Below are positions 26,712-36,156 of a DNA stretch of 61,179 nt, piece by piece. The stretch lies in contig CACZBS010000018.1 in the NCBI GenBank assembly GCA_902779455.1, forward strand, positions 1 through 61,179, in the 5' to 3' direction. Origin of the DNA: an uncultured Prevotellaceae bacterium (lineage in GTDB: Bacteria > Bacteroidota > Bacteroidia > Bacteroidales > Bacteroidaceae). Made by a program: the position numbers and the translations under genes. How positions within the stretch are numbered: position 1 is the stretch's first letter; each line of letters starts with the position of its first letter. Below the pieces are notes generated by a model, which saw only the letters and a program-made list of their open reading frames with translations, made no database searches and was not told where the DNA came from.

Positions 26712-28403
26712 ATGATGAAACACTTGAACGAAATAAAAAGCAGGCTGACGCGCCTGGCTACGCCGCTCACCTATGGAGCGGTCAGCAGCAGCATGCTCCT
26801 GCTCTTGTTTGCCGCGTGCTCAGAACAAGAAGACGATCCTCGGGCTGCTCTGACACAGCCTCTGACACTTTACCTCCAGGCTGCCGGCTCACAGCAGACA
26901 CGTGCCTATGAAGGTGAGGTGCAAGGCAAAGAGGCAGAGAAAACGCTCAACGACGTCAAGGTGTGGCTCTTCGACAGCACCGTACCCGGAATGCTGCTCG
27001 ACTACAAGGAGACGACCACCAGCAGCGTTGTCATGGACGTGCCCCAGTACATCATCGATCAGAACCGTACGGTCGACCTCTATGCCATCGGCAATGCCTC
27101 CGTCGTCGGTTTGACCACGCTCAATGGCACCACGCCGCTTGAGGACCTGAAGGCTGCCGTGCTCCAAGGCACCAACTTCACGCCCACGGGCAACACCCGT
27201 CTGGGAGGCACGGACGGCGTCAGCGCCCTGCCCTTCAGCCGCGTGCTGCAGCAGTTGCCGGTCGTCGTCGAGAAGAACGGCAAGCGTCAGCTCAGCGAGA
27301 ACCTCGGCGTCATCAACCTGACACGGGCCGTCTCCAAGGTGCGTTTCGCCTTTGCCCGCACCACCGGACTTGACGACGTCGACATCACCGGCATCGAGTT
27401 CGACGGTAACCTCTTCCCCTCCGCCCAGTGCATCTTCCCCATCGACTCGCTGACCAGCGTGAGCGACAATGAGGGACGCGACTATGCCGCCACCGGCATC
27501 GGCGACGCACGCTACATCGGCGACCTGCGTCCCAACCTTGCCACGACCAACACTTTCATTACGGATAAGCTCGTCCTCCGTGCCGGAGGCGACACCGACT
27601 TCTCGACAGCCCTCGTCGCCAACGCCGACATCCGCGAGTACGACGACCCCAGCGCTAACACCTGGGCCGCCATGAAGACCGCTGATGCCAGCCTCACGGC
27701 CCAGATGTACGACGACTTCATCAACACCGTCATCCAGGGCAAGTACGACTTCACCACCTATCTGCGTGAGACCAGCAAGCCCATCACCGGCACCATCCAC
27801 TACACCATGTCAGGCGTCAAGCGCCAGAAGACCTTCAGCATGTCAGCCGACCAGGTCAACGACTTTGCCCGCAACCACGAGTGGATCGTCTACGGCTACT
27901 TCAAGGGCGAGGAGCTCCAGCTCACGTTCACCGTCATGCCGTGGATCAAGTGGCTGCGTCAGACCGACTATAAGAGCAACGTCAGCGTAAGCCAGCAGCT
28001 CCACTGGATAGACGGTACCTACGACAACACCAATACCAACGCTGCTGCCCCCATCACCATCGACGGCACAGCACATAAGGTCATGGTGCTCACCTACGGC
28101 ACCTCCATCGAGGGCAGCTTCTCGTTCGACACCCCCTACGGCGGCACGTGGATGGCCATCCTCGAGCCCATCAACGGCAGCGAGAACGGATCCATCGTCT
28201 TCACCAGCAACAACGAGACGACCCTCACCGGCACCATCGGCACCAATGCCGTCACCTTCCAGATCAAGGCTGCCGAGAACCAGGTCAGCCGCAACCAGTA
28301 TGCCCGTCTGCGCTTCGTCTGCTATTCGATGGACCATCAGCCCTACCCGGTGAATGACGGGGTCATCGGCGGACCCTACGTCATTGCCCAGTATGCTAAC
28401 TGA
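26712..28403 (+). CDS. Fimbrial minor/tip subunit lipoprotein
   Basis: This 563-aa lipoprotein (LLFAACSEQ, Cys36) has a candidate Arg site in QQTRAYE (Arg64). A tip- or Mfa-type beta domain is suggested by NDVKVWLFDS and RTVDLYAIGNAS, and then GVINLTRAVSKVRFAF. The strand LTFTVMPWIKWL at about residue 412 looks like the usual final fimbrillin strand. Here about 145 further residues follow, so a C-terminal domain has been added. It is the first of three large distal genes whose order suggests adaptor then tip. The specific family is uncertain. Confidence 0.65.
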   Translation: MMKHLNEIKSRLTRLATPLTYGAVSSSMLLLLFAACSEQEDDPRAALTQPLTLYLQAAGSQQTRAYEGEVQGKEAEKTLNDVKVWLFDSTVPGMLLDYKETTTSSVVMDVPQYIIDQNRTVDLYAIGNASVVGLTTLNGTTPLEDLKAAVLQGTNFTPTGNTRLGGTDGVSALPFSRVLQQLPVVVEKNGKRQLSENLGVINLTRAVSKVRFAFARTTGLDDVDITGIEFDGNLFPSAQCIFPIDSLTSVSDNEGRDYAATGIGDARYIGDLRPNLATTNTFITDKLVLRAGGDTDFSTALVANADIREYDDPSANTWAAMKTADASLTAQMYDDFINTVIQGKYDFTTYLRETSKPITGTIHYTMSGVKRQKTFSMSADQVNDFARNHEWIVYGYFKGEELQLTFTVMPWIKWLRQTDYKSNVSVSQQLHWIDGTYDNTNTNAAAPITIDGTAHKVMVLTYGTSIEGSFSFDTPYGGTWMAILEPINGSENGSIVFTSNNETTLTGTIGTNAVTFQIKAAENQVSRNQYARLRFVCYSMDHQPYPVNDGVIGGPYVIAQYAN

Positions 28404-28457
28404 TGATAATTTGACCTTAAGTAATCAACTGAAGTTAAGATTAGCCATATATACGAT

Positions 28458-31076
28458 ATGAAACTGAAGACTATATACAGTTTGGGCCTACTGCCCGCAG
28501 CGATGTTCATCTTCGGCAGCTGTGCCACCGAGGAGTTGTTCACCGACGACCTGCTGACCAACAGCAGCCTGCAGCTCAGTGCCAGCATCGCCATCGACGA
28601 GCGAGGCACCCGTGCCGGCGATGCCGACGTCACCAACCCGGGCACCGAAGCCGGTGAGCAGGAGATGAACGAGAACGTCATCAACACCCTCGACGTGTTC
28701 CTCTATCCTCAGGATGCCGACGAGATGACAGAGGCCGTAGAGCACCGTTTCTATAAGCCCGGTGTGCAGGACACGTGGACCAAGAAAGAGGCTATCTCCG
28801 TCGAGACGCTCCACAAACTCATGGGTGACGAGCTCCTTACGGGCGACAACCCTTCGATGTGTAATGTTTACGTGGTGGCCAACTACTACGACGGCACGTT
28901 CAATGCCGGCTCCACCACCTCGAAGTTCACCGGCACCGAGAGCCGCAACGCCATCCGTCTGACAAAACTCACCAGCACGTTCAATCAGAACGTCAAGCAG
29001 GAGAGCTTCGTCATGGAGGGTGAGGCCCTCATCCCCCTGAGCCGTTCCGCCACGGGCCACTACCTGCTCAGCGGCAACATCAGTCTCTATCGCGTCGCTG
29101 CCAAGGTGCGCCTGAGCATCATGATCGACCCGTCGCTCACCACCTACGACGCACCCGAGCCTCACGGCGTCGAGGATGCCAACGGCAACTTCTGGTTCCC
29201 CTCCACCGAGGGCATGAAGTGCATGCTCGTCAATGGCGTTAAGAGCGGCTATATCAGCCGTGAGCTCCAGCAGCATGGCGTCAACTACAACTACCTGCCC
29301 CAAGCTGCCGACTACTTCCCCACCGACATGACCAACCGCCTGCAGGAGATGAACACCTACGGACGCGACCTCCGTACCGCCGGCACGGACGCCGAGGGTC
29401 ACATGTGGTACAAGCACGACTATCCCTTCTACAGCTATCGTACTATCGACTGGAAGGAGCAGCCTGAACGCGAGGCATACATCCTTCTGATGGTGCCTTG
29501 GACGCGCCGCGTAGGCACCAGCACCGCCACGGCCTACACCTTCTATCAGTTGCCCATGCCTATCTTGAGCATCGAGCAGGACTATATGCTCCGCTCCTAC
29601 CGCTACTATCGCATCGAGGCTAACATCGGCTCCATGGGAAGCTTCTCCGTCGAGGACCCCGTGAAGGTCGAGAACAACAGCTACATAGTCGTCAACTGGG
29701 GCGTCATCGGCACCTCCTTCTCTGCAGACCTCGACCCCGTGAAGTACCTCGCCGTCTATGAGAACAACATTGTCATGGAGGATACCGATGTCAAGGAGAT
29801 CCAGTTCGCCAGTAGCGACGACCTGCAGGTGGTCACAGGTACTGTCAGTATGCGTCAGCGCGACCTGGCCAGCACCAATTATGCGAATGTCAATCCAGGC
29901 AACTGGACGGAATTTACCCTGGCAAAAGGTGCTACCACCACTGAGAACGGCGTCAGCACGACCACGTGGACGGCCAACAACAACGGGAAACCCATCACCA
30001 TTAAGATTAACAACGAGACGGGCATCATCACCTTTGAGCATGACCTTAAGAATGAGATTGCCAGGACGGGTGACTTCACGGAGTATCTGATCTCGTTTAC
30101 CGTGGCGCACGGCGGTACTGACGCCATCTATCGTGAGACAATCAACATCACACAGTATCCTATGCTGCCAGTGAAGAGAGAGTTGAATGCCGACTATGGA
30201 ACTACCAACCATAATCAGAATCGTGGCTATGTATATGTTAATGGAAAAAAGAATACCACGACAAGTAATACAGATGCTAGCCATTATGGATATAACTCTC
30301 AAACTTATGGTGGAACTCATGGCCAGTTAAATAGTAGCAACCAGAACCCAAATAGATACATCATTTCTGTTTCTTCTTTAACAAATGACAATTATGTTAT
30401 AGGTGATCCTAGATTGAAATATGTTAATAATGATTTGTCTGGGACCGGAAACATTACAAATGAGTCAACAGGACAGAAAGCGTGGACTGCATACGCTTAT
30501 AATGTACGTTCTGCAGTTGATCTTGATAGATGGGGTTATACGCAATACGAAACTGAAACATATTATGCATATGATTTGTATTCGACCGGCTATCAAAATG
30601 AATTAGAGTATTATCATCCGACAGAAGAAAGTACGCGCACACAGAAAATGCTTTCTCCCCAATTTATGGTAGCATCGTCCTATGGTATTTGCACAAATGG
30701 AAGAACTAAAGAAGAAGCTCGAAGACGTTGCGCATCCTATCAAGAAGATGGTTATCCTGCTGGCAGATGGCGTCTACCGACTCAGGCAGAGATTGACTAT
30801 GTCGTACACTTGTCAGCTTGGGGTAAAATACCTATTCTGTTTGGTTATATACAGAGCTCAACAAGTTGGGGAAACGATGCTCCTTATTGGAGTGCCAATG
30901 GCGTTATAAGTGTAAATTCTCGGTCTGGCAATGTTCAAACGACAACATCAACATCTGGTGTTTCTGTCCGTTGTGTCTATGACACATGGTATTGGGATGA
31001 TAAGATACCCGATGCCTATAAGAACCGGTTCTATTGGGGCGACAAGGAAGATGCAGCATACTGGAATGCTCAATAA
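28458..31076 (+). CDS. Fimbrial tip lipoprotein with C-terminal DUF1566/Lcl-type (C-type-lectin-like) module
   Basis: This 872-aa lipoprotein (IFGSCATE, Cys22) has a GTRAGD site (Arg52) and a fimbrial domain with LDVFLYPQDADEM and YRVAAKVRLSIMI. The last part has the DUF1566/Lcl_C pattern: EEARRRCASYQ, GRWRLPTQAEIDYVV (Trp771), APYWSANG (Tyr810) and GVSVRCVYDTWYWDD (Arg838). This fold is related to C-type-lectin-like and sulfatase-modifying-factor domains used in adhesion. The DNA coding for the last ~290 residues (about 30190-31035) is AT-rich: 27% GC in 30361-30420 against 68% in 29341-29400. I infer an exchangeable adhesive tip. Confidence 0.75.
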   Translation: MKLKTIYSLGLLPAAMFIFGSCATEELFTDDLLTNSSLQLSASIAIDERGTRAGDADVTNPGTEAGEQEMNENVINTLDVFLYPQDADEMTEAVEHRFYKPGVQDTWTKKEAISVETLHKLMGDELLTGDNPSMCNVYVVANYYDGTFNAGSTTSKFTGTESRNAIRLTKLTSTFNQNVKQESFVMEGEALIPLSRSATGHYLLSGNISLYRVAAKVRLSIMIDPSLTTYDAPEPHGVEDANGNFWFPSTEGMKCMLVNGVKSGYISRELQQHGVNYNYLPQAADYFPTDMTNRLQEMNTYGRDLRTAGTDAEGHMWYKHDYPFYSYRTIDWKEQPEREAYILLMVPWTRRVGTSTATAYTFYQLPMPILSIEQDYMLRSYRYYRIEANIGSMGSFSVEDPVKVENNSYIVVNWGVIGTSFSADLDPVKYLAVYENNIVMEDTDVKEIQFASSDDLQVVTGTVSMRQRDLASTNYANVNPGNWTEFTLAKGATTTENGVSTTTWTANNNGKPITIKINNETGIITFEHDLKNEIARTGDFTEYLISFTVAHGGTDAIYRETINITQYPMLPVKRELNADYGTTNHNQNRGYVYVNGKKNTTTSNTDASHYGYNSQTYGGTHGQLNSSNQNPNRYIISVSSLTNDNYVIGDPRLKYVNNDLSGTGNITNESTGQKAWTAYAYNVRSAVDLDRWGYTQYETETYYAYDLYSTGYQNELEYYHPTEESTRTQKMLSPQFMVASSYGICTNGRTKEEARRRCASYQEDGYPAGRWRLPTQAEIDYVVHLSAWGKIPILFGYIQSSTSWGNDAPYWSANGVISVNSRSGNVQTTTSTSGVSVRCVYDTWYWDDKIPDAYKNRFYWGDKEDAAYWNAQ

Positions 31077-31091
31077 AAGCTAATTGTAACG

Positions 31092-33845
31092 ATGAAACGA
31101 ATGATCAATTATAAGACATGGATGCTGGGTCTGCTGGCACTGGTGCTGGCCGGCTGCAGCGAGGAGTTGCTGCCTGTGAACGACGGGCGGCAGGTAAGCG
31201 ACGGCGACAAGGTGGCGGTGAGCGTCGGCCTGGACTTCATGGATCCGAGCACCCCCACCCGTGCCATGGGTGAGATCAGCGATGCCGACCGTCTGAACCT
31301 GGCTGTCCGCCTCTTCGTGTTCGATGCCGACGGCTATCTCGTCGAGACGGTCGACGTGCCCAACGGGACGACGGACGGAAATCCCGACCGCACGAACAAT
31401 AACACGTTCGAGACCGGGAAGCGCAACGAGACGAAGTTCTGGGTCGAGCTGACCAAGTCGAACAAGGAGCGCCGCATCCACTTCGTGGCCGTGCGCCTGG
31501 CCGCCGGCCAGACCTTCGACGACGTCGTCACCATCGGCAACCTCTATGGTACGGAGGCCAGTGTGATGAACAGCATGAGCGTCAGCGGCACTCAGGATGC
31601 CTACTGGCAGCGCGTGGTCATCCCCGGCGGCATCCCCGCCCCCACGGCGTCCGCCACGACGGTCCAGATTGAGGAGCTGCAGCGCGTGCCCCTCATCCGC
31701 AACTTCGCCAAGTTCACGCTGGCTGAGACGATCGACAACTTCGAGATCACCGGCTTCGTCGTGATGAACATCCCGACCGAAGGCACCGTCGCCCCCTACA
31801 ACACGACAACCTCGGCCTTTGAGCCCTTCTACGTCCCCGATGCCGACAAGATCTACATGAGTAAGAAGTATTTCGACATCACCTATACTGGCTTCCTGCC
31901 CAGCAGCGACGTGGAGCGCGCCAATACCGACGCCAGCACTTTGGACGATGCCCTCTTCAACGATGCCAATCCAAAGTATATGTACGAGAGCCCCAATGCC
32001 GACGGCGACCTGCGCGGTAAGACCTACATTCTGCTGAAGGGTCGCTATCGCGAGAACGCCTCGTCAGCATGGCAGGAGAACCGCTATTATAAGCTCGACA
32101 TCATCTATCAGGACGAGACGACGAAGACCACCTACTTCTACAACATCCTGCGCAACTTCCACTACGACATCACGCTCAATGCCGTCAGCTTCGCAGGCTA
32201 TGGGACGGCTGCCGAGGCTGCCCGCCGTCCGGCATCGAACAACATCTCGGCCTCCATCGAGGCACAGGGTGTGAACAACATCGCCGACTCCCACAACCGT
32301 CTCTTCGTCAGCAAGCTCTACTTCGCCTATATGAGCGGCGGCGTGAAGCCCGTCGGCACCAACCTGACGACTGACGATCTGCTCTTCAAGTATCGCCATG
32401 TCAATCAGGACAACTGGGAGAACTTCCGTGTGGGCTACACCATCCTCGACGGCAGCGACGACATCTTCGTCACCGAGGGCAACAGTTGGACGGGCGCCAT
32501 GCAGCTCAACGATGGCAACACCACCGCCAACTCCTACGCTAACGTCAACGGCACCACCGCCAACGGATGGAGCTCCGTACGCTTCAACCTGAAGGAGCCC
32601 GGCGACATCCCCCAGACCGCTACCGTAAGATTCTATTCGACCGACGATGGTTATAACACGCTGAGCCGCGACGTCACCATCCTGCTCCATAAGCCCTATG
32701 AGATGAAGGTGGAGTGCCCCGAACTGGTGCGTGGGGCCACAGGCACCGCCATGGACGTCAACCTGTTGCTGCCTGTCGGCATCAACGCCGGCCTGTTCCC
32801 CCTGACGTTCTATCTTGAGCCCGTGAAGAAGACCATTTATCCTGACGCAGAACTGGAAGCTGAGCTCCCCGTCCACATCGGACAGACCATCATCACCGGC
32901 CAGAGCTACAACTCTTATCAGTATGAGCGCCACGTGACGGCCGAGGAGTATGAGAGCGCTGAGATCAAGGTTGTCGACGGCGTCAGCTATCGCGTCATCC
33001 CCAGCTACTTCAAGACCAGTGTGAACGAGAGTGCTACGACGGTCTATGCCACCAATCAATACTTCACTACGGCATATGACAACTTCCAGAATGGTACTAC
33101 GGTGTTCCCCACTGGTCATGTCGTCACCATTACGCCGACGGAATACTATGGCATCGGTAATACTTATATCACGCTGAGCTTCAGCACCACCGCTGCCGCC
33201 ACAATCACCTACAGCGTGACCGAGGGCACCGTGACCACTCAGTATACTTATAATGCAGGGGCCGCAGGAGTCCACAACATTCAGGTGCCGACGACCACTT
33301 TCGCCAGCAACAACTATAGTGTCAGCATGACAGGACGTTATGTGGGCGAGACGACCCAGCAGAGCATCAGCGGCGTGTACAATTCCGACTGGACTTATGG
33401 CGGTTCCGGCTTCAGCTATCCTGTCCACCGTCATATCCTGCACCTGCCGCATCTGGCCTTCGAGACCAACATCGGCAGCCAGGGCTTCGCCACTCGCGAG
33501 TATATCCGTGTACGTCGTAACGGTACGGTCAACTGCGGACGTGTCTACCTCGAGGCTCATGGTATCTGGGGTGATGCCCAGAACAACTATTACAACATCG
33601 ACACCGACTATAATGCAGCTGTCCTCGAGGCCTCGACGCCCATTACCTTCACCCAGGAGGGCGACAACAACACGGGCTGGACAACGTCGATCACTGCCGG
33701 TGAGATTACGTCGCTGCACAAGGTCGACCAGGATGCCCATTTCACCGACCTGCACCTGCTCTCCGAGGAGGAGGCAGCCGCACAAGATGCTGCGGCCCCG
33801 GCGGGTGGTCTCTACCAGCGGCAGCTGATCTTCGCCGCACCCTGA
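31092..33845 (+). CDS. DUF4906-like large fimbrial tip/accessory lipoprotein
   Basis: This 917-aa lipoprotein (LVLAGCSEE, Cys22) has a candidate Arg site in TPTRAMG (Arg57). The N-terminal region (LAVRLFVFDADGYLVETVDV, then NKERRIHFVAVRL, VPLIRNFAKFTL) matches the pattern of DUF4906-type tip proteins that end Bacteroidales fimbrial operons, such as FimE-like proteins. Later regions are repeated Ig-like beta sandwiches. It has no T9SS tail. It starts 15 bases after the tip gene and is the last gene before a strong terminator, so it belongs to the same transcript. Confidence 0.7.
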   Translation: MKRMINYKTWMLGLLALVLAGCSEELLPVNDGRQVSDGDKVAVSVGLDFMDPSTPTRAMGEISDADRLNLAVRLFVFDADGYLVETVDVPNGTTDGNPDRTNNNTFETGKRNETKFWVELTKSNKERRIHFVAVRLAAGQTFDDVVTIGNLYGTEASVMNSMSVSGTQDAYWQRVVIPGGIPAPTASATTVQIEELQRVPLIRNFAKFTLAETIDNFEITGFVVMNIPTEGTVAPYNTTTSAFEPFYVPDADKIYMSKKYFDITYTGFLPSSDVERANTDASTLDDALFNDANPKYMYESPNADGDLRGKTYILLKGRYRENASSAWQENRYYKLDIIYQDETTKTTYFYNILRNFHYDITLNAVSFAGYGTAAEAARRPASNNISASIEAQGVNNIADSHNRLFVSKLYFAYMSGGVKPVGTNLTTDDLLFKYRHVNQDNWENFRVGYTILDGSDDIFVTEGNSWTGAMQLNDGNTTANSYANVNGTTANGWSSVRFNLKEPGDIPQTATVRFYSTDDGYNTLSRDVTILLHKPYEMKVECPELVRGATGTAMDVNLLLPVGINAGLFPLTFYLEPVKKTIYPDAELEAELPVHIGQTIITGQSYNSYQYERHVTAEEYESAEIKVVDGVSYRVIPSYFKTSVNESATTVYATNQYFTTAYDNFQNGTTVFPTGHVVTITPTEYYGIGNTYITLSFSTTAAATITYSVTEGTVTTQYTYNAGAAGVHNIQVPTTTFASNNYSVSMTGRYVGETTQQSISGVYNSDWTYGGSGFSYPVHRHILHLPHLAFETNIGSQGFATREYIRVRRNGTVNCGRVYLEAHGIWGDAQNNYYNIDTDYNAAVLEASTPITFTQEGDNNTGWTTSITAGEITSLHKVDQDAHFTDLHLLSEEEAAAQDAAAPAGGLYQRQLIFAAP

Positions 33846-33979
33846 CATCTCTCCTAACGCAAGGCATGCCGGCCAGGATCGCGGATCCAGCCAGCTGCCT
33901 TCGTTTCATGAAGTGACGAAACGACTAGCCCACTGCGAAGTGCGCTTTTTATAACTATTTTGTGTTATGAAATTCAACG

Positions 33980-34032
33980 GCGTCCCCCTGCCGGGCCTTG
34001 CATTCAGCAGCCCGGCGGGGGACGCTCCTTTT
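33980..34032 (+). terminator. Rho-independent terminator after fimbrial cluster 2
   Basis: A stem of GCGTCCCCC plus GCCGGGC (33980-33996) pairs with GCCCGGC plus GGGGGACGC (34010-34025), with one bulged T, and is followed by TCCTTTTT. A weaker hairpin (CACT-GCGA-AGTG) followed by a T-run lies upstream, near 33931-33950. Confidence 0.9.
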
Positions 34033-34046
34033 TCTCCTCCGGCCGC

Positions 34047-34192
34047 CGCCCGAAGGTACTCCCGCTCGAAAAATCTCAAATTAATTTGTTTTTTTGCTCG
34101 CTTATTCGTAACTCTGGGCTGGCGCCCGAAGTTACTCCCGCTCGAAAAAACTCAAATTAATTTGGTTTTTTGCTCGCTTATTCGTAACTTTG
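34047..34192 (+). promoter_or_regulatory. Tandemly duplicated promoter of pyrK-pyrD with palindromic operator-like site
   Basis: Two 70-bp copies (34047-34116 and 34123-34192) differ at only a few positions. Each contains the perfect 12-bp palindrome CAAATTAATTTG (34077-34088 and 34153-34164). Each ends in a -7-like box: TAACTCTG in copy 1 (degenerate) and TAACTTTG in copy 2 (34185-34192, Bacteroidetes consensus TAnnTTTG). In copy 2, TTTG at 34161-34164 sits 20 bases upstream as the -33 element. The ATG at 34201 is only 8 bases past the -7 box, so the pyrK mRNA is probably nearly leaderless. Confidence 0.8.
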
Positions 34193-34200
34193 CGGTCTGA

Positions 34201-35079
34201 ATGATGAAGAAATATGTGAAGGACCTGAGGGTCAAGGCCGTGGAGCGGCTGCACGAACGGTATGTGCTGCTGCGGCTGAGCGGCGATGAGGGGCTGCCGG
34301 AGATGCGGCCCGGACAGTTTGTGGAGGTGCGCGTGGACGACGCACCTCACACGTTCTTGCGTCGTCCGATATCAATCTGCTTTGTTGACAGGGAGGCGGA
34401 CGAGCTGTGGCTGCTCGTGGCCTGCGTCGGCGAGGGCACGCGGCGGCTGGCCTTGCTCCGGGAGGGCGACCGGCTGAACTGCATGCTGCCGCTGGGCAAC
34501 GGCTGGAGCCTCGGCGACGGCCCCTCGGCGACAGGGGAGGGGAGACGGAGGCTGCTCGTCGGCGGTGGCGTCGGCGTGGCGCCGCTGCTCTTCCTCGGGG
34601 CGGAGCTGCGGCGGCAGGGGGCTGACGTGACGTTCCTGCTGGGGGCGCGGTCGGCCAGGGACCTGCTGCTGCTCGAGACGTTCGAGAGATATGGGCGCGT
34701 GCTGGTGACGACGGAGGACGGCTCGCGGGGCGAGCGTGGCTTCGTGACGCAGCACTCGGTGCTGGGCCGCGAGCACTTCGACATGATACAGTGCTGCGGG
34801 CCGACGCCGATGATGAAGGCGGTGGCGCGGTATGCCCGGCATTCGGCGACGCCCTGCGAGGTGTCGCTGGAGAACCTGATGGCCTGCGGGCTGGGGGCCT
34901 GCCTGTGCTGCGTGGAGAAGGCCTACCTGAGCGGCAATGCCGCTCAGCACCGGACAGGAGGAGGCAGCCCCTTGCAGGAAGGAGGGGCCGATGGGAGCGG
35001 CATGAGGACGACGGGCAATGTGTGCGTGTGTAAGGAAGGGCCGGTGTTTAATATAGAGCGACTGCTATGGCAAGATTAA
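34201..35079 (+). CDS. pyrK: Dihydroorotate dehydrogenase B, electron-transfer subunit
   Basis: This 292-aa protein passes electrons from the PyrD FMN to NAD+ through FAD and a [2Fe-2S] cluster in de novo pyrimidine synthesis. FAD-binding RRPISIC, an NAD-binding [13 protein letters not shown] stretch and CGPTPMM are visible. The cluster cysteines follow C-x4-C-x2-C ([10 protein letters not shown]), with the last Cys in NVCVCKEGP. The gap between the third and fourth cysteines is unusually long because of a Gly/Pro-rich stretch (about 34936-35012, [14 protein letters not shown]). The gene overlaps pyrD by 13 bases. Confidence 0.95.
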   Translation: MMKKYVKDLRVKAVERLHERYVLLRLSGDEGLPEMRPGQFVEVRVDDAPHTFLRRPISICFVDREADELWLLVACVGEGTRRLALLREGDRLNCMLPLGNGWSLGDGPSATGEGRRRLLVGGGVGVAPLLFLGAELRRQGADVTFLLGARSARDLLLLETFERYGRVLVTTEDGSRGERGFVTQHSVLGREHFDMIQCCGPTPMMKAVARYARHSATPCEVSLENLMACGLGACLCCVEKAYLSGNAAQHRTGGGSPLQEGGADGSGMRTTGNVCVCKEGPVFNIERLLWQD

Positions 35080-35975
35080 ATGTAGAGATAGGGGGGCTGA
35101 AGCTGAAGAACCCCGTGATGACGGCCTCGGGCACGTTTGGCTACGGGCTGGAGTTTCAGGATTTTGTAGACCTGGAGGATCTGGGCGGCGTCATCGTGAA
35201 GGGCACGACGCTGCTGCCCCGTGAGGGCAACGACTACCCGCGCATGGCTGAGACGCCGATGGGCATGCTCAACTGCGTGGGTCTGCAGAACAAGGGCGTC
35301 GACTACTTCTGTGAGCATATCTACCCGCAGCTGAAGGACATCGACACGCAGTTTGTGGTCAACGTGAGCGGCTCGTCGCCGGAGGATTATGCCGAGTGCG
35401 CCGCCCGCATCGACCGGCTGGAGAATATCCGGGCCATCGAGCTCAACATCTCATGCCCGAACGTGAAGCATGGCGGCATGGCCTTCGGCACGACCTGCGA
35501 GGGGGCCGAGAGCGTCGTCAGGGCGGTGCGCGAGCGCTATCATAAGACATTGATCGTGAAGCTGTCGCCCAACGTGACGAGCATTGCCGACATCGCGCGG
35601 GCCGTCGAGGCGGCGGGTGCTGACGCCGTCAGCCTGATCAACACGCTGATGGGCACGGCCGTCGACATTGAGCGGCGCCGCCGTGTGCTCAGCATCGGCA
35701 CGGGCGGCCTGAGCGGTCCCTGCGTGAAGCCCGTGGCGCTGCGCATGGTGCTCGATGTGCGCAAGGCTGTGCGGATCCCTATCGTCGGTCTGGGCGGCAT
35801 CATGACGGCGCAGGACGCCCTGGAGTTCATCATGTGCGGTGCGACGGCCATCGAGGTTGGCACGGCCAATTTCATCGACCCGGCCGTGACGGTGAAGATC
35901 CGCGACGGCATCAACGCCTGGCTCGACAGCCATGGCGTCAGCGATGTGCGGGAGATCGTCGGGGCGATCGAGTAA
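35067..35975 (+). CDS. pyrD: Dihydroorotate dehydrogenase B, catalytic subunit (class 1B)
   Basis: This 302-aa cytosolic flavoprotein oxidises dihydroorotate to orotate. The catalytic Cys is Cys130 in [14 protein letters not shown], the position used in class 1B enzymes. FMN-binding blocks are [21 protein letters not shown] and [15 protein letters not shown]. Its ATG lies within the end of pyrK, which indicates translational coupling and a heterotetrameric PyrDK complex. Length is normal for the family. Confidence 0.97.
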   Translation: MARLNVEIGGLKLKNPVMTASGTFGYGLEFQDFVDLEDLGGVIVKGTTLLPREGNDYPRMAETPMGMLNCVGLQNKGVDYFCEHIYPQLKDIDTQFVVNVSGSSPEDYAECAARIDRLENIRAIELNISCPNVKHGGMAFGTTCEGAESVVRAVRERYHKTLIVKLSPNVTSIADIARAVEAAGADAVSLINTLMGTAVDIERRRRVLSIGTGGLSGPCVKPVALRMVLDVRKAVRIPIVGLGGIMTAQDALEFIMCGATAIEVGTANFIDPAVTVKIRDGINAWLDSHGVSDVREIVGAIE

Positions 35976-36028
35976 GGAATTTTCCGGGATGGCGGGATTT
36001 CGTTATTTCGGAATCTCGTTATAACGAA

Positions 36029-36116
36029 ATATCGACGCTTCGGGATATCGACGCTTCGGGATATCGACGCTTCGGAATAACGGCATTTCGGAATAACGGA
36101 ATATCGACGCTTCGGC
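36029..36116. repeat. 16-bp tandem repeats (ATATCGACGCTTCGGG)
   Basis: Copies at 36029, 36045 and 36061 are contiguous, a diverged copy is at 36077 and a further copy is at 36101. Upstream bases (35998-36028) hold the related TTTCGTTAT and TTATAACGAAAT palindromic words. The array lies between pyrD and the pectate lyase gene, in a gap without a visible gene. Confidence 0.85.
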
Positions 36117-36156
36117 ATAAAGAAAGCAATAAAAACAACAACAATAGAATGAGGAA

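Noticed and set aside
36029-36116. Possible CRISPR array
   Set aside because: The 16-bp units are adjacent with no unique spacers, and there are no cas genes. The same applies to the arrays at 15999 and 45181.
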